Positions 1 through 8,895 of a stretch of DNA of 30,152 bases are shown one piece after another. The stretch covers positions 1-30,152 of the forward strand of contig JAFDET010000012.1 in NCBI GenBank assembly GCA_019310195.1, written 5' to 3'. The notes beneath the pieces were generated by a model. The model had not been told where the DNA came from. It did not search any database and saw only the letters and a program-made list of their open reading frames with translations. The DNA is from Deltaproteobacteria bacterium. GTDB taxonomy: Bacteria; Myxococcota_A; UBA9160; JAFDET01. How positions within the stretch are numbered: the first letter of the stretch is position 1; every line of letters begins with the position of its first letter. The position numbers were made by a program, and so were the translations under genes.

Positions 1-78
1 CACACCGACGAGATCCTCGAAGAACTCGGCTACGCCACCGAGGCCCGCCAAACCCTCCGAGACCGCGGCACAATCTGA
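1..78 (+). CDS. CaiB/BaiF (family III) CoA-transferase, C-terminal end only
   Basis: The window opens inside a gene. Reading from base 1 gives 25 residues and a TGA stop at 76-78. The peptide begins HTDEILEELGY and ends LRDRGTI. The pattern HTDE(I/V)L-ELGY followed by LR-(D/A)RG(V/I) is the usual C-terminus of family III CoA-transferases, which move CoA between carboxylic acids such as carnitine, formate or succinate derivatives. The specific substrate cannot be told from this tail. The gene converges on uvrC, from which it is separated by about 150 bases. Confidence 0.75.
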   Translation, partial: HTDEILEELGYATEARQTLRDRGTI

Positions 79-175
79 CGCGCAAAGACAGCCCCGCAGC
101 CCCAGCCGAGTCCACTGCGCCATCTGAGCCTATGGCCCGCAAGCCCGAGGCAACCATCTACGCGCGATCTCCGGT

Positions 176-227
176 GGCTGCCGAGGGCGCGCAGCGAGCC
201 GCAGGCGAGCGGAGGGGCTCGGCCGCC
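176..227 (-). terminator. Hairpin at the 3' end of uvrC
   Basis: Bases 176-185 and 218-227 form an imperfect inverted repeat (9 of 10 pairs) with a 32-base, GC-rich loop. It touches the uvrC stop codon and faces the converging CoA-transferase gene. There is no T-tract, so it may be a weak or Rho-assisted terminator, or part of a repeat, because its loop contains one copy of a 30-base repeat. The remaining bases, 79-175, hold nothing I recognise. Confidence 0.4.
185..214 (-). repeat. 30-base GC-rich repeat, copy 1
   Basis: Read on the minus strand, this matches bases 4121-4150 of the plus strand with three mismatches (a CTCCGCTCG, CTGCG, CTCGCTGCGCG pattern). The two copies are in inverted orientation and flank the uvrB-uvrC pair. 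Confidence 0.5.
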
Positions 228-2071
228 TAAGAATGGAAGAAGCGGTGAATCGTCTCCGCGTCACGCGCGTTGATCCCCGTCACCGCGGAAAGCTCCTCCA
301 CGCTCGCACCCTTCACCGCGCGCAGCGAGCCCAGCTCCCGAAGCAGGGCCCGGCGCTTGCGCGGGCCGATCCCCGGAAGCTCCTCCAGGATCGACAGCAG
401 CCCTTCGCGTTGGCGGAGCCGGCGCTGGTACTCGATCGCGAAGCGGTGGGACTCGTCTCGCACGCGTTGCAGCAGCAGCAGCCCCCGCGAGCTGGGCGCC
501 AGCAGCAGCGGGTTCTTGCGACCGGGCCGGAAGATGCGCTCCGCCTTCAGGCCACCGGAGCGTCGCACCCGTGCGGACGGCGCATCGCCGTCGCGCGCCT
601 TGGCCAGGCCCAGCGTCTCCACCTCCAGCCCCGCATCCCGCAGCGCCGCCTCGACCACGCCGAGCTGGCCCTTGCCGCCGTCCACCATCAGCAGGTCGGG
701 AAGCGGCTCGGCCTCCACCCGAGCCAGCCGGCGACCGAGCGCCTCGCGCAGCGCCGCGTAGTCGTCCGCACCCTCCACGCTTCGGATCCGGTAACGCCGG
801 TACTCGTTCTTGCAGGGCTTGCCGTCCTGGAAGACGACCCGACTGGCGACGGTCAGCGCCCCGTTCAGGGTCGAGACGTCGTAGCACTCGATGCGGCGCG
901 GCGGGCCCCCCAGGCCCAGTCGCTCGGCCAGCTCCTCCAGCCCGGCATCCAGGCTCTCGCGGGCCTCCAGGCGACGCGCCAGTGCAACCTCTGCATTGCG
1001 GCGCGCGGTCTCCACCAACTCGCGCAAGCGACCCCGCTGCGGCGCGCGCACGCGAACCCGCTGACCGCTTCGCTCGCTCAGCAGGGCTTCCAAAGCGCCC
1101 CCATCGTCCAGCGCGTCCGGGGACAGGATCTCGCCCGGCACCTGGCGCTCCCCGCTTCCGACGTAGTACTGCCCCAGGAAGGAGCCCACCACCTCGCCCT
1201 CGTCCAGCCTCACGTCGGAGAAGCCATAGCCGGCCGCGCCCACCACGCGCCCCTCGCGCACGTGGAGCACCTGGAGCTCCACCTCTCCACCACGCCGCGC
1301 CAGCCCGAACACGTCGCGATCTACCCGCTCCGCCGCGACGATCTGCTGGCGCTCCACCGTGTGCTCCACCGCGCCGATACGGTCGCGCAGGCGAGCCGCC
1401 TCCTCGAAGCGCTGCGCCTCCGCCGCCTCCGCCATGCGCCGCCGCAGCAACTCCACCAGCTCATCCGAGCGGCCGCGCAGGAACAGGGCCGTTCCCTCCA
1501 CCAGCTCGGCGTAGGCCTCGGGCTCGACCCGGTCGCAGCAAGGCGCCACGCAGCGGTTCATCTCGAACTCGATGCAGGGACGCCCTCGGCGCGCGTAGTC
1601 GCGGAAGGTGCCGTCGCTGCACGATCGCAGGGGAAAGATCCGCCTCAGGTTGGAGACGGCCTCGCGCATGGCCACGCTGGACGTGTAGGGCCCGAAGTAG
1701 AATGCGCCGTCCCGCTTGAAGCTCCGCACCTGGGTCAGGCGCGGCCAGGTCTCGCGCGGATCCAGGCGCAGGGCGAGGTACTGTTTGTCGTCGCGCAAGC
1801 GCACGTTGAAGCGCGGCTTGTGCTGCTTGATCAGCTCGTTCTCGAGCAGCAGCGCGTCCTTCACGTTGCGGGTCACCACGACGTCCACGTCGCGGGTGCG
1901 TTCCACCAGGGGCGGAACCCGGATGCGGCCGTCGCCGCCGGCCTGGAAGTAGGACCGAACCCGCGTGCGCAGATTCTGCGCCTTGCCGACGTAGAGGACC
2001 CGGCCCCGCTCGCTTTTGAACAGGTACACGCCGGGCTCGGTCGGGAGCGTCTCGAGGCGTTCCGAATCCAC
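227..2071 (-). CDS. uvrC: UvrABC excinuclease subunit C
   Basis: UvrC makes the 3' and 5' incisions around a DNA lesion after UvrB is loaded. The 614-residue length is normal. The N-terminal GIY-YIG nuclease is visible (GVY at 14-16, YVG at 27-29), followed by a four-cysteine set C-x14-C-x7-C-x3-C around residues 150-178 that resembles the Fe-S site reported for E. coli UvrC. A UVR helix (AQRFEEAARLRDRI) comes next, then the RNase H-like 5' nuclease with Asp in ECYDVS and MVDGGKGQL, and C-terminal helix-hairpin-helix motifs (ELPGIGPRKRRALL). The start is GTG at 2071, one base after the uvrB stop, so translation is probably coupled to uvrB. A hairpin follows at the 3' end. Confidence 0.97.
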   Translation of the reverse strand: MDSERLETLPTEPGVYLFKSERGRVLYVGKAQNLRTRVRSYFQAGGDGRIRVPPLVERTRDVDVVVTRNVKDALLLENELIKQHKPRFNVRLRDDKQYLALRLDPRETWPRLTQVRSFKRDGAFYFGPYTSSVAMREAVSNLRRIFPLRSCSDGTFRDYARRGRPCIEFEMNRCVAPCCDRVEPEAYAELVEGTALFLRGRSDELVELLRRRMAEAAEAQRFEEAARLRDRIGAVEHTVERQQIVAAERVDRDVFGLARRGGEVELQVLHVREGRVVGAAGYGFSDVRLDEGEVVGSFLGQYYVGSGERQVPGEILSPDALDDGGALEALLSERSGQRVRVRAPQRGRLRELVETARRNAEVALARRLEARESLDAGLEELAERLGLGGPPRRIECYDVSTLNGALTVASRVVFQDGKPCKNEYRRYRIRSVEGADDYAALREALGRRLARVEAEPLPDLLMVDGGKGQLGVVEAALRDAGLEVETLGLAKARDGDAPSARVRRSGGLKAERIFRPGRKNPLLLAPSSRGLLLLQRVRDESHRFAIEYQRRLRQREGLLSILEELPGIGPRKRRALLRELGSLRAVKGASVEELSAVTGINARDAETIHRFFHS

Positions 2072-2072
2072 C

Positions 2073-4088
2073 CTACTGGGTCCGCAGGCGCTCAGCCTCC
2101 AGCGCCTGGATGCGATCGCGAAGCTCCGCCGCCCGCTCGAAGTCCAGCTCCTTGGACGCCTCGCTCATCTCGCGGCGCAGGGCATCGAGCAGCTCCGGGA
2201 GCTCGTGAGCGGGGATCTCCTCCTCGCCCGCCTCCTCGGCCGTCTTGACGGTGACGTAGTCGCGCTCCCAGATCGAGTCGCGCAGGCTGGAGATGTTCTT
2301 CTGCACCGAGCGGGGCGTAATCCCGTGCTCCTCGTTGTAGCGCTCCTGAACCTCGCGGCGCCGGTCGGTCTCCTCCAGGGTCGCGCGGATGGAATTGGTC
2401 ATGACGTCCGCGTAGAGCAGGACGGACCCGTTCACGTTGCGCGCCGCACGCCCGATGGTCTGGATCAGCGAGCGTGTCGAGCGCAGGAAGCCCTCCTTGT
2501 CGGCATCCAGGATCGCCACCAGGGACACCTCGGGAATGTCGAGCCCTTCTCGCAGCAGGTTGATGCCCACCAGGACGTCAAAGCGCCCCTCCCGCAGCTC
2601 GCGGATGATCTCCATCCGCTCGATGGTCTGGATCTCGCTGTGCAGGTAACGCACCCGCACGCCCAGCTCCTCGTAGTACTCGGTCAGCTCCTCGGACATG
2701 CGCTTGGTCAGCGTCGTGACCAGCACTCGCTCGCCCGCCTTTGCGCGCTCGCGGATCTCCCCCAGCAGGTCGTCCACCTGGCCGGCGGCGGGGCGAATCT
2801 CCACCTTGGGGTCCACCAGTCCGGTAGGACGGATGATCTGCTCCACCACCACGCCCTTCGAGTGCTCCAGCTCGTAGTCCGCAGGCGTGGCCGAGACGTA
2901 GATCGCCTGGGGCGCGCGATCCTCCCACTCCTCGAAGCGCAGCGGCCGGTTGTCCAGCGCCGAAGGCAGCCGGAAGCCGTACTCCACCAGGGTGTCCTTG
3001 CGCGCCCGGTCGCCGCGGTACATGCCGCCGATCTGGGGCACCGAGATGTGACTCTCGTCCAGGACCACCAGGAAGTCCTCGGGGAAGTAGTCATACAACG
3101 TGTAGGGAGCCTGGCCCGGGGCGCGGCCGTCGAGCCAGCGCGAGTAGTTCTCCACCCCGTGACAGAAGCCCATTTCCTGCAACATCTCGATGTCGAACAT
3201 GGTTCGCTGTTCGATCCGCTGGGCCTCGAGAAGCTTGTCGTTCTTTCGGAACTGCTGAATCCGCTCGTCGAGCTCGCCGCGGATGCCCTCGATGGCCCGC
3301 TCCAGCGCCTGCTCCGTGGCTACGTAGTGGCTGGCCGGGTAGATCAAGGCCCGCTTGGGGCGGGATAACACCTTGCCCCGCAGCGGATCGATCTCCGCCA
3401 GGCTCTCCACCTCGTCCCCGAAGAACTCCACCCGGATCGCGTTCTCGGACTCGTACTGGGGAAAGATCTCCACCACGTCGCCCCGGACCCGGAAGGTTCC
3501 GCGATGAAAGTCGTGGTCGTTGCGCTCGTAGAGCATGTCCACCAGGCGTCGCAGCAAGTCGTCGCGGTTGAGCGTCGCGCCGGCCTGGAGGTAGGCGTGC
3601 ATGGCCCCGTAGGCCTCGGGTGCACCCAGGCCGTAGATGGCGGAGACGCTGGCCACCACCAGGACGTCGCGCCGGGTCAGGAGCGAGTGGGTGGTGGAGT
3701 GGCGCAGCTTGTCGATCTCATCGTTGATCGACGAGTCCTTCTCGATGAAGGTGTCGCTGGAGGGGATGTAGGCCTCCGGCTGGTAGTAGTCGTAGTAGCT
3801 GACGAAGTACTCGACGGCGTTATGGGGAAAGAGGCCCTTGAACTCGGCGTAGAGCTGAGCCGCCAAGGTCTTGTTCGGGGACATGACCAGGGTCGGCCGG
3901 TTGACCTGCTCGACGAGGCACGCGACGGAAAAAGTCTTGCCGCTGCCGGTCACACCCAGCAGCGTCTGGTGCTTCTCACCGCGCTGCGTCCCCTCCACCA
4001 GGGCCTCGATCGCCTGGGGCTGGTCGCCCTGGGGCTCGAACGTGCTGACCAGCTTGAACTGCCCGGGCTCGCGCTCCACCTCGCTCAC
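2073..4088 (-). CDS. uvrB: UvrABC excinuclease subunit B
   Basis: UvrB is the damage-verifying ATPase of nucleotide excision repair and hands the lesion to UvrC. The frame stays open to 4397, but similarity begins at the GTG at 4088 (SEVEREPGQFKLVS). That codon follows a GGAAGAG ribosome site and gives 671 residues, the usual size. Visible motifs are Walker A GVTGSGKT, the tyrosine-rich beta-hairpin YYDYYQPEAYIP, the DEAD-like LDESHIS, helicase motif SATPADYEL, motif VI QTIGRAARN, and a C-terminal UVR helix (KELDFERAAELRDRI) that pairs with UvrC. It lies directly upstream of uvrC. A GC-rich repeat lies in the gap to cysS. Confidence 0.97.
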   Translation of the reverse strand: MSEVEREPGQFKLVSTFEPQGDQPQAIEALVEGTQRGEKHQTLLGVTGSGKTFSVACLVEQVNRPTLVMSPNKTLAAQLYAEFKGLFPHNAVEYFVSYYDYYQPEAYIPSSDTFIEKDSSINDEIDKLRHSTTHSLLTRRDVLVVASVSAIYGLGAPEAYGAMHAYLQAGATLNRDDLLRRLVDMLYERNDHDFHRGTFRVRGDVVEIFPQYESENAIRVEFFGDEVESLAEIDPLRGKVLSRPKRALIYPASHYVATEQALERAIEGIRGELDERIQQFRKNDKLLEAQRIEQRTMFDIEMLQEMGFCHGVENYSRWLDGRAPGQAPYTLYDYFPEDFLVVLDESHISVPQIGGMYRGDRARKDTLVEYGFRLPSALDNRPLRFEEWEDRAPQAIYVSATPADYELEHSKGVVVEQIIRPTGLVDPKVEIRPAAGQVDDLLGEIRERAKAGERVLVTTLTKRMSEELTEYYEELGVRVRYLHSEIQTIERMEIIRELREGRFDVLVGINLLREGLDIPEVSLVAILDADKEGFLRSTRSLIQTIGRAARNVNGSVLLYADVMTNSIRATLEETDRRREVQERYNEEHGITPRSVQKNISSLRDSIWERDYVTVKTAEEAGEEEIPAHELPELLDALRREMSEASKELDFERAAELRDRIQALEAERLRTQ

Positions 4089-4120
4089 GTTCTCTTCCAA
4101 CGGGGACCCAGCTTGCTGCG

Positions 4121-4150
4121 CTCCGCTCGGCTGCGCCTCGCTGCGCGGCC
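4121..4150 (+). repeat. 30-base GC-rich repeat, copy 2
   Basis: This copy sits in the 79-base gap between the uvrB start (4088) and the cysS stop (4168). It matches 185-214 in the opposite orientation with three mismatches. Its internal composition, stuttering CTCCGCTCGG and CTCGCTGCGC, resembles REP-like intergenic repeats. It could fold in the mRNA leader of uvrB. Confidence 0.5.
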
Positions 4151-4167
4151 CTGACCGCGTCGGAGAT

Positions 4168-5580
4168 TCACGACCGCCTCCATCTCGGGCCTTGCGGCGT
4201 GTCCTCGATCGTGACGCCTTCAGCGGCCAGCTGGTCGCGGATGCGGTCGGCTTCGGCGAAGTCCTTGCGGGCCCGAGCGGCCTGGCGCTCGGCCACGAGC
4301 CCATCGATGCGCGGGTCGCTCTCCTGGGCGTCGGACGGAGGATCCACCCGAACCAGATCCAGTCCGAGCCACGCGTCGAACTCGAGCAGCAGCTCACGCC
4401 GGGTCGGCGGCGTCAGGGAGGCGTCCCGGGCCACCTCGCCGGCCACGGCCAGGGCGCGGGGTGCGTTCAGGTCGTCGAAGACCGCGGCGCGGAAGCGCTC
4501 GCGGTGTGGCGCCGCCGCCGCCGCGTCGGGGTCGCCCTCGGCGTCGCGCACGTCGGCCGCCTGGGCCAGCAGGCGCCGGTAGCCCCGGTCGGCGGCCGCC
4601 ATGGCGTCGTCCTGGAAGTTCTGCTGCTTGCGGTAGTGCGCCTGGAGCACGAAGTAGCGGAACGACAGCGGCAGCCAGCCGCGCCCCACCAGGTCCTCCA
4701 GCACGTAGATGTTGCCCAGGGACTTGGACATCTTCTCGCCGTCGAACACGATCCAGTCCTCGTGCATCCAGACCTGGACCCAGGGCTGCACGTCGAGCGC
4801 GCACTCGCTCTGCGCGATCTCGTTGGTGTGGTGGATCTTGATGTGCTCGATTCCGCCGGTGTGGATGTCGAAGCGCTCGCCCAGGTACTTCGTGCTCATG
4901 GCCGAGCACTCGACGTGCCAGCCCGGGAAGCCCCGCCCCCACGGCGACTCCCACTCCTGCTGACGGCGAACGCCCTCGGCCGCGAACTTCCACAGGGCGA
5001 AGTCGGCGGACTGCCGCTTGCCCTCCACCTCGCCGATGCGATGACCCTCGATCTGCTGCTCCCGGTCCAGCCGGGCGAACTCCGCGTAGCGGGAGAATTT
5101 GGCCGTGTCGAAGTAGATCCCGTCGGCCAGGCGGTACGAGTAGCCCTTCTCCTCCAGCCGCCGGATCATCGCGATCTGCTCGTCGATGTGATCGGTGGCC
5201 CGGCACAACACGTCGGGGTCGGGAACGTTGAGCCGGCGGCGATCGTCGAGCCACTGCTGGGTGTACTCGGCCGCGATCTCGCCGGCCGTGCGCCCGGTCT
5301 CGCGAGCCGCCTTCTCCATCTTGTCCTCGCCCGCGTCGAAATCGTCCTGGGTCAGGTGCCCCACGTCGGTGACGTTGATGACGTGGGTCACTTCCAGGCC
5401 GGCCATGCGCAGCGCCCGCACCAGCTGATCCGCGAAGAGGTACGGCCGCAGGTTGCCGATGTGCTGGGGCGAGTAGACCGTCGGTCCGCAGCTGTAGACC
5501 CGGGCGCGGCCGGGTTCGAGCGGGTGGAAGACTTCCTTGCGACGCGTGCGGGTGTTGTAGAGAACCAGCTCAGGCGCCAC
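4168..5580 (-). CDS. cysS: Cysteinyl-tRNA synthetase
   Basis: This class I aminoacyl-tRNA synthetase charges tRNA-Cys in the cytoplasm. The 470-residue protein has the HIGH-type motif (SPQHIGNLR near residue 39), the KMSKS loop (GEKMSKSLGN), and the zinc ligand set seen in CysRS: Cys in YSCGPT, Cys in HVECSAMS, then His and Glu in IHHTNE. The DALR-type anticodon-binding helices follow, and the C-terminal tail ends GPRWRRS. The start is GTG at 5580, with GGAG seven bases upstream. It overlaps the end of ispF by 11 bases, so it is probably translated from the ispD-ispF message, an arrangement found in several bacteria. Confidence 0.97.
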   Translation of the reverse strand: MAPELVLYNTRTRRKEVFHPLEPGRARVYSCGPTVYSPQHIGNLRPYLFADQLVRALRMAGLEVTHVINVTDVGHLTQDDFDAGEDKMEKAARETGRTAGEIAAEYTQQWLDDRRRLNVPDPDVLCRATDHIDEQIAMIRRLEEKGYSYRLADGIYFDTAKFSRYAEFARLDREQQIEGHRIGEVEGKRQSADFALWKFAAEGVRRQQEWESPWGRGFPGWHVECSAMSTKYLGERFDIHTGGIEHIKIHHTNEIAQSECALDVQPWVQVWMHEDWIVFDGEKMSKSLGNIYVLEDLVGRGWLPLSFRYFVLQAHYRKQQNFQDDAMAAADRGYRRLLAQAADVRDAEGDPDAAAAAPHRERFRAAVFDDLNAPRALAVAGEVARDASLTPPTRRELLLEFDAWLGLDLVRVDPPSDAQESDPRIDGLVAERQAARARKDFAEADRIRDQLAAEGVTIEDTPQGPRWRRS

Positions 5581-6061
5581 GGCTTCGCTCCAGCAGGACC
5601 ACGGCCAGGGCGGAGATGCCCTCGCCGCGCCCCATGGCCCCCAGGCCGTCGGTGCTCGTGACCTTGACGTTCACCCGTTCCACCTCGATACCCAGGGCGC
5701 GGGCGACTCCGGCCCGCATCGGCTCCTGCCAGGGCGCCAGGCGCGGAACCTGGGCCACCACCGTGGCGTCCACGTTGCCCACGGCGAAGCCCGCTTCCCG
5801 CGCCAGGGCGACCGCCTCTGCCAGCAGCCGCGACGAGTCGGCCCCCCGCAGGTCCTCGCGGCTCGACGGAAAGTGGCGGCCCAGGTCGCCGAGGCCCGCG
5901 GCCCCCAGCACGGCATCGGCCACGGCGTGCAGGAGCACGTCGCCGTCCGAGTGGCCCTCGAGCCCGCGCTCGTACTCGATCTCCACGCCGCCCAGCACCA
6001 GCGCCCTCCCCGCCACCAGGCGGTGTGCGTCGATGCCCTGCCCGATGCGCCACCCGCTCAC
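5570..6061 (-). CDS. ispF: 2-C-methyl-D-erythritol 2,4-cyclodiphosphate synthase
   Basis: IspF closes the cyclic diphosphate ring in the MEP pathway for isopentenyl diphosphate. The 163-residue protein carries the metal-binding Asp and His in GIDAHRL (residues 10-12), a further His in EGHSDGDVLLHA, and the conserved TSTDGLGAMGRGEGI C-terminal motif. The start is GTG at 6061, inside a GTGA overlap with the ispD stop. It is the second gene of an ispD-ispF-cysS set. Its length is typical and no defect is visible. Confidence 0.97.
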   Translation of the reverse strand: MSGWRIGQGIDAHRLVAGRALVLGGVEIEYERGLEGHSDGDVLLHAVADAVLGAAGLGDLGRHFPSSREDLRGADSSRLLAEAVALAREAGFAVGNVDATVVAQVPRLAPWQEPMRAGVARALGIEVERVNVKVTSTDGLGAMGRGEGISALAVVLLERSRGA

Positions 6062-6753
6062 GCCGCGCCGCCTTCCCGGGCCAGCCGCGCTTCCGCAGCC
6101 ACCAGGTCCTCGGGACCGGTGATCTTCAGGTTGCCCGGATCCCCCTCGACCACGTGCACCGGAACCCCGAGCCGCTCGACCAGCTGGGCGTCGTCGGTGC
6201 CCACGAAACCTTCGGCGGCGGCCTTGGCCAGGGCCTCGGCCAGCAGCTCTCGGCGGAAGACCTGGGGGGTCTGCGCGGCCCAGCAGGTCTCCCGGGGAGG
6301 CGTCTCCAAGACCCGCCCGTCGCGCACGCGCTTGATGGTGTCGCGGGCCGGCGCCGCCAGCAGCGCCGCGCCCTTCGCGCGGGCCACGGCCACCACCCTC
6401 GCCACGTCCTCGGGTCGCACCAGTGCCCGGGCGGCGTCGTGCACCGCCACGAGATCGACATCGGCCGGCAGCGCATCCAACCCCGCGCGCACCGAGTCCT
6501 GGCGCTCCGCTCCGCCGGGCACGGCGGCCAGCAGGCCTTCCAGACCCTCGAGCGCCTGCGCCGCTTCACGCCACAGGCCGGGGTCCTCGGCGGGAATCAC
6601 GGGCTGGATCCAGTCGATCCCCTGCGCCGCCGCCAGGGCGCGCACCGAGCGCACCACCAGCGGAATCCCCGCCAGGTGCACGAACGCCTTGGGACGGTCG
6701 GCGCCCAGCCGGCTGCCCCGGCCGGCCGCCAGCGCGAGAGCCGCGGTTGCCAT
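6058..6753 (-). CDS. ispD: 2-C-methyl-D-erythritol 4-phosphate cytidylyltransferase
   Basis: IspD joins CTP to MEP in the MEP isoprenoid pathway. The frame is open to a GTG at 6807, but the family begins at ATG 6753 (MATAALALAAGRGSRLG), giving 231 residues, the usual size. The nucleotide-binding loop AAGRGSRLG...RPKAF is at the N-terminus, followed by HDAARALV, a PARDTIK segment, QTPQVFRRELL, TDDAQLVE and the closing GDPGNLKITGPEDL. The ATG has no strong ribosome site, so the start is the least certain part. The gene is divergent from the TolC-like gene across about 56 bases. Confidence 0.95.
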   Translation of the reverse strand: MATAALALAAGRGSRLGADRPKAFVHLAGIPLVVRSVRALAAAQGIDWIQPVIPAEDPGLWREAAQALEGLEGLLAAVPGGAERQDSVRAGLDALPADVDLVAVHDAARALVRPEDVARVVAVARAKGAALLAAPARDTIKRVRDGRVLETPPRETCWAAQTPQVFRRELLAEALAKAAAEGFVGTDDAQLVERLGVPVHVVEGDPGNLKITGPEDLVAAEARLAREGGAA

Positions 6754-6809
6754 GGCCGGGAAAGTAGCCGAACGGCCTTTGCTAGGCTGCGATTCGGGAG
6801 GATTCACGC

Positions 6810-8267
6810 ATGCTTGGACGAATCGTTACAGCCCTGGCTCTGGCCCTGTTGCTGGGCTCCACGGCGCACGCGCAGGACCCCGATCCGAGCGACCCGACGA
6901 CGGCCGCGCCCGCAACGCTGCACGGCGCATTGCGGCTGTCGATCGAGGACGCGATCGCCATGGGCCTCAAGAACAACCTGAACGTCGAGGTCTCGCGCCA
7001 CGACCCGCTGGCCAGCTGGGAGGAGTTCCGCTCGGCCTGGGGCGCCTACGACCCACAGATGTTCGCGGAGTTCGGCTACGAGAGCCGCGAGACACCGGTG
7101 GCATCGTCCCTGCAGACCAACCCGCGCTTCCAGGAGCGCGAGGTCGGCGGCCGCTCGGGCGTCCAGGGCAAGATTCCCTGGCTCAACGCCACCTACGGAG
7201 TCGTCTACGACGGCATGCAGGAGACCACGAACTCCACGATCCAGGACCTCTCGCCGTCCAACAACGTGTCGCTGGCCGCCGAAGCCAGCGTACCGCTGCT
7301 CAAGAACCTGATCTGGGACCGGGATTGGACCCGCGTCAAGCAGACGGAGATCCTCTACGACATCAGCGGCGAGGAGTTCCGGCGCCAGGTGATGGACACG
7401 GTCCAGACCATGGAGAACTTCTACTGGAACCTGGTGGCCACCGAGGATGCCGTGCGGGTGGCGGAGAAGAGCCTCGAGACCGCGGAGGCCCTGCTCCGCC
7501 AGACCAAGCGAGGTCAACCTGATCCGCACGCGCAACCTCTACCGGCGGACCCAGGACCAGCTGATGAACGAGGTGCTGGGCCGAGGCCTGCGGCCGGGCT
7601 CGCGCCTGGAGATCGAGCCCTCCACGCGGCCGGACGACTACATCATCTACCAGATCGACGTGGAGGAGGCGACGCACAAGGCCTTCGAGAACCGGCCCGA
7701 GCTGGCCAGCGCTTACGACGAGATCGAGCGCCGCAAGCTCGAGCTCTCGTTCCGCAAGAACCAGAAGCTGCCGCAGCTGGACCTCAAGGTCCGCTACTGG
7801 CTCCAGGGCATCTCCGCTGGTTCTCCCGGCAGAAGGCGGACAGCTGGTCCGCCATGGGGGTCCTCTCCTTCCCCATTGGGAACCGGGCCGCGGGGCACCA
7901 GGCCAACAAGGCCGAGATCGAGCTGCGCAAGGCCGCCAGCCAGGTGGCCCGGCTGCGCCAGGGCATCATCCTGGAGGTGCGGGATGCGGCCCGGAACCTG
8001 GAGTCGGCCCAGGAGGGCATCGAGGCGGCGGAGCGCCAGCGAATCGCCTCCCAGGAGCAGCTCCGGGCGGAGCGCATCCGCCTGGAACAGGGCGAATCCA
8101 CCCCCTTCGACGTGCTCTTGCGCGAGCGCGATCTGGTGGATGCCGAGGTCAACAAGATCGATGCGCTGCGCGTCTACCGCAACTCGGTCGTGGACCTGGA
8201 CCGGCGTCAGGGCACGATCCTGCGCACCCGCAACATCCTCATCGATGACGTGCGCGGAGCGAGGTAG
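6810..8267 (+). pseudogene. TolC-family outer-membrane efflux protein, disrupted by two internal frameshifting deletions
   Basis: The start is ATG 6810 after a good GGGAGG site. A signal peptide (residues 1-21, ending AHA) is followed by the helical and barrel segments of the outer membrane efflux protein family. The reading frame is correct up to LLRQTK (about 7508). It then makes sense only in the +1 frame (EVNLIRTRNLYRRTQDQL through LDLKVRYWLQG, about 7510-7808), and it returns to the first frame from about 7815 (WFSRQKADSW, SFPIGNRAAG) to the stop at 8267. At each junction the family normally has extra residues: about 24 at the first and roughly 10-15 at the second. Base deletions of unequal phase that restore the frame therefore explain the pattern. 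As it stands, about 100 central residues would be scrambled. It could be a real pseudogene or an assembly error. Confidence 0.8.
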
Positions 8268-8313
8268 ACGGGGTAGACTGGGCCGATTCGGGGACGACGC
8301 ACCAGGGGGGGAC

Positions 8314-8877
8314 GTGAGTCTCTTCGGAAACAAGCGACGGGATGGGGAGCCGGAGGAGACGCCCACAGAGCCCAGCGGGGCCGCGGGCGACCATGAACCG
8401 GATCCGGGCCGCTTCCGACCCGCGGCAGGCGCCGCGGCGACGGAGACAAGGCCGATAGAAGGGGAACGCGCGATGGCCAACATTGGAAAGTCGATCTCGA
8501 TCAAGGGCGACCTCACCGGAAGCGAAGACGTAGTCGTCGAGGGCAAGGTCGAAGGCAAGATCGATCTGCCGCAGAACGAGCTCACGATCGGCGCCGACGG
8601 AAATGTCCACGCCGACGTTCACGCCAAGACGGTGATGGTGATCGGCCGCGTGGCCGGTAACGTCAGCGCCAGCGAGCGGGTCGAGATCCAGGCCAGCGGC
8701 ATCGTCGAAGGCGACGTCCGCGCTCCCAAGCTGGTGGTCCAGGAAGGAGCCGTGGTGAACGGCTCGATCCAGATGGAAGGCAAGAGCGGCGAGCCCAAGC
8801 CCGCCAGCCAGGCCAAGCCGATCGCCCCCAGCGCGGGCGCACCGCCCGAGCGCCGGCCCACTCCGCCGCCGGCCTAG
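8314..8877 (+). CDS. Bactofilin (polymer-forming cytoskeletal protein)
   Basis: Bactofilins polymerise without nucleotides into filaments that guide cell-wall, stalk or polar functions on the inner face of the membrane. The core beta-helix runs from about residue 54 (MANIGKSISIKGDL) through repeated strand units such as EGKVEGKIDLP, VIGRVAGNVSA and SGIVEGDVRAP, and it is followed by a Pro/Ala-rich tail (KPIAPSAGAPPERRPTPPPA). I chose GTG 8314 (VSLFGNKRRD) because it follows a run of G residues acting as a ribosome site and gives the short basic N-terminus common in this family. ATG 8473 is the alternative. The frame is also open upstream into the damaged TolC-like gene, but that is coincidental. 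The gene converges on secF. Confidence 0.9.
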   Translation: MSLFGNKRRDGEPEETPTEPSGAAGDHEPDPGRFRPAAGAAATETRPIEGERAMANIGKSISIKGDLTGSEDVVVEGKVEGKIDLPQNELTIGADGNVHADVHAKTVMVIGRVAGNVSASERVEIQASGIVEGDVRAPKLVVQEGAVVNGSIQMEGKSGEPKPASQAKPIAPSAGAPPERRPTPPPA

Positions 8878-8885
8878 AGCCGGCG
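8867..8885. terminator. Hairpin between converging bactofilin and secF
   Basis: A perfect 7-bp inverted repeat (CGCCGGC, five-base loop, GCCGGCG) spans the bactofilin stop. A second GGCCGGCCTAGG palindrome lies directly beyond it, just before the secF stop at 8896. It could end transcription from both sides, although it lacks a T-run. Confidence 0.45.
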
Positions 8886-8895
8886 CAGGGCCGGC

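Noticed and set aside
233..2248. 671-residue plus-strand frame across uvrC
   Set aside because: It is a shadow of uvrC on the other strand, rich in Arg/Gln/His/Leu with no domain pattern.
4089..4397. N-terminal extension of UvrB by 103 residues
   Set aside because: It overlaps cysS coding sequence antiparallel in frame phase, is Arg/Ser/Pro-rich, and the family N-terminus begins at GTG 4088.
7447..8877. Single ORF that would fuse part of the TolC-like protein to bactofilin
   Set aside because: The link between them (about 7815-8313) reads as Arg/Ser/Pro-rich out-of-frame sequence. Bactofilin has its own start and ribosome site at 8314.
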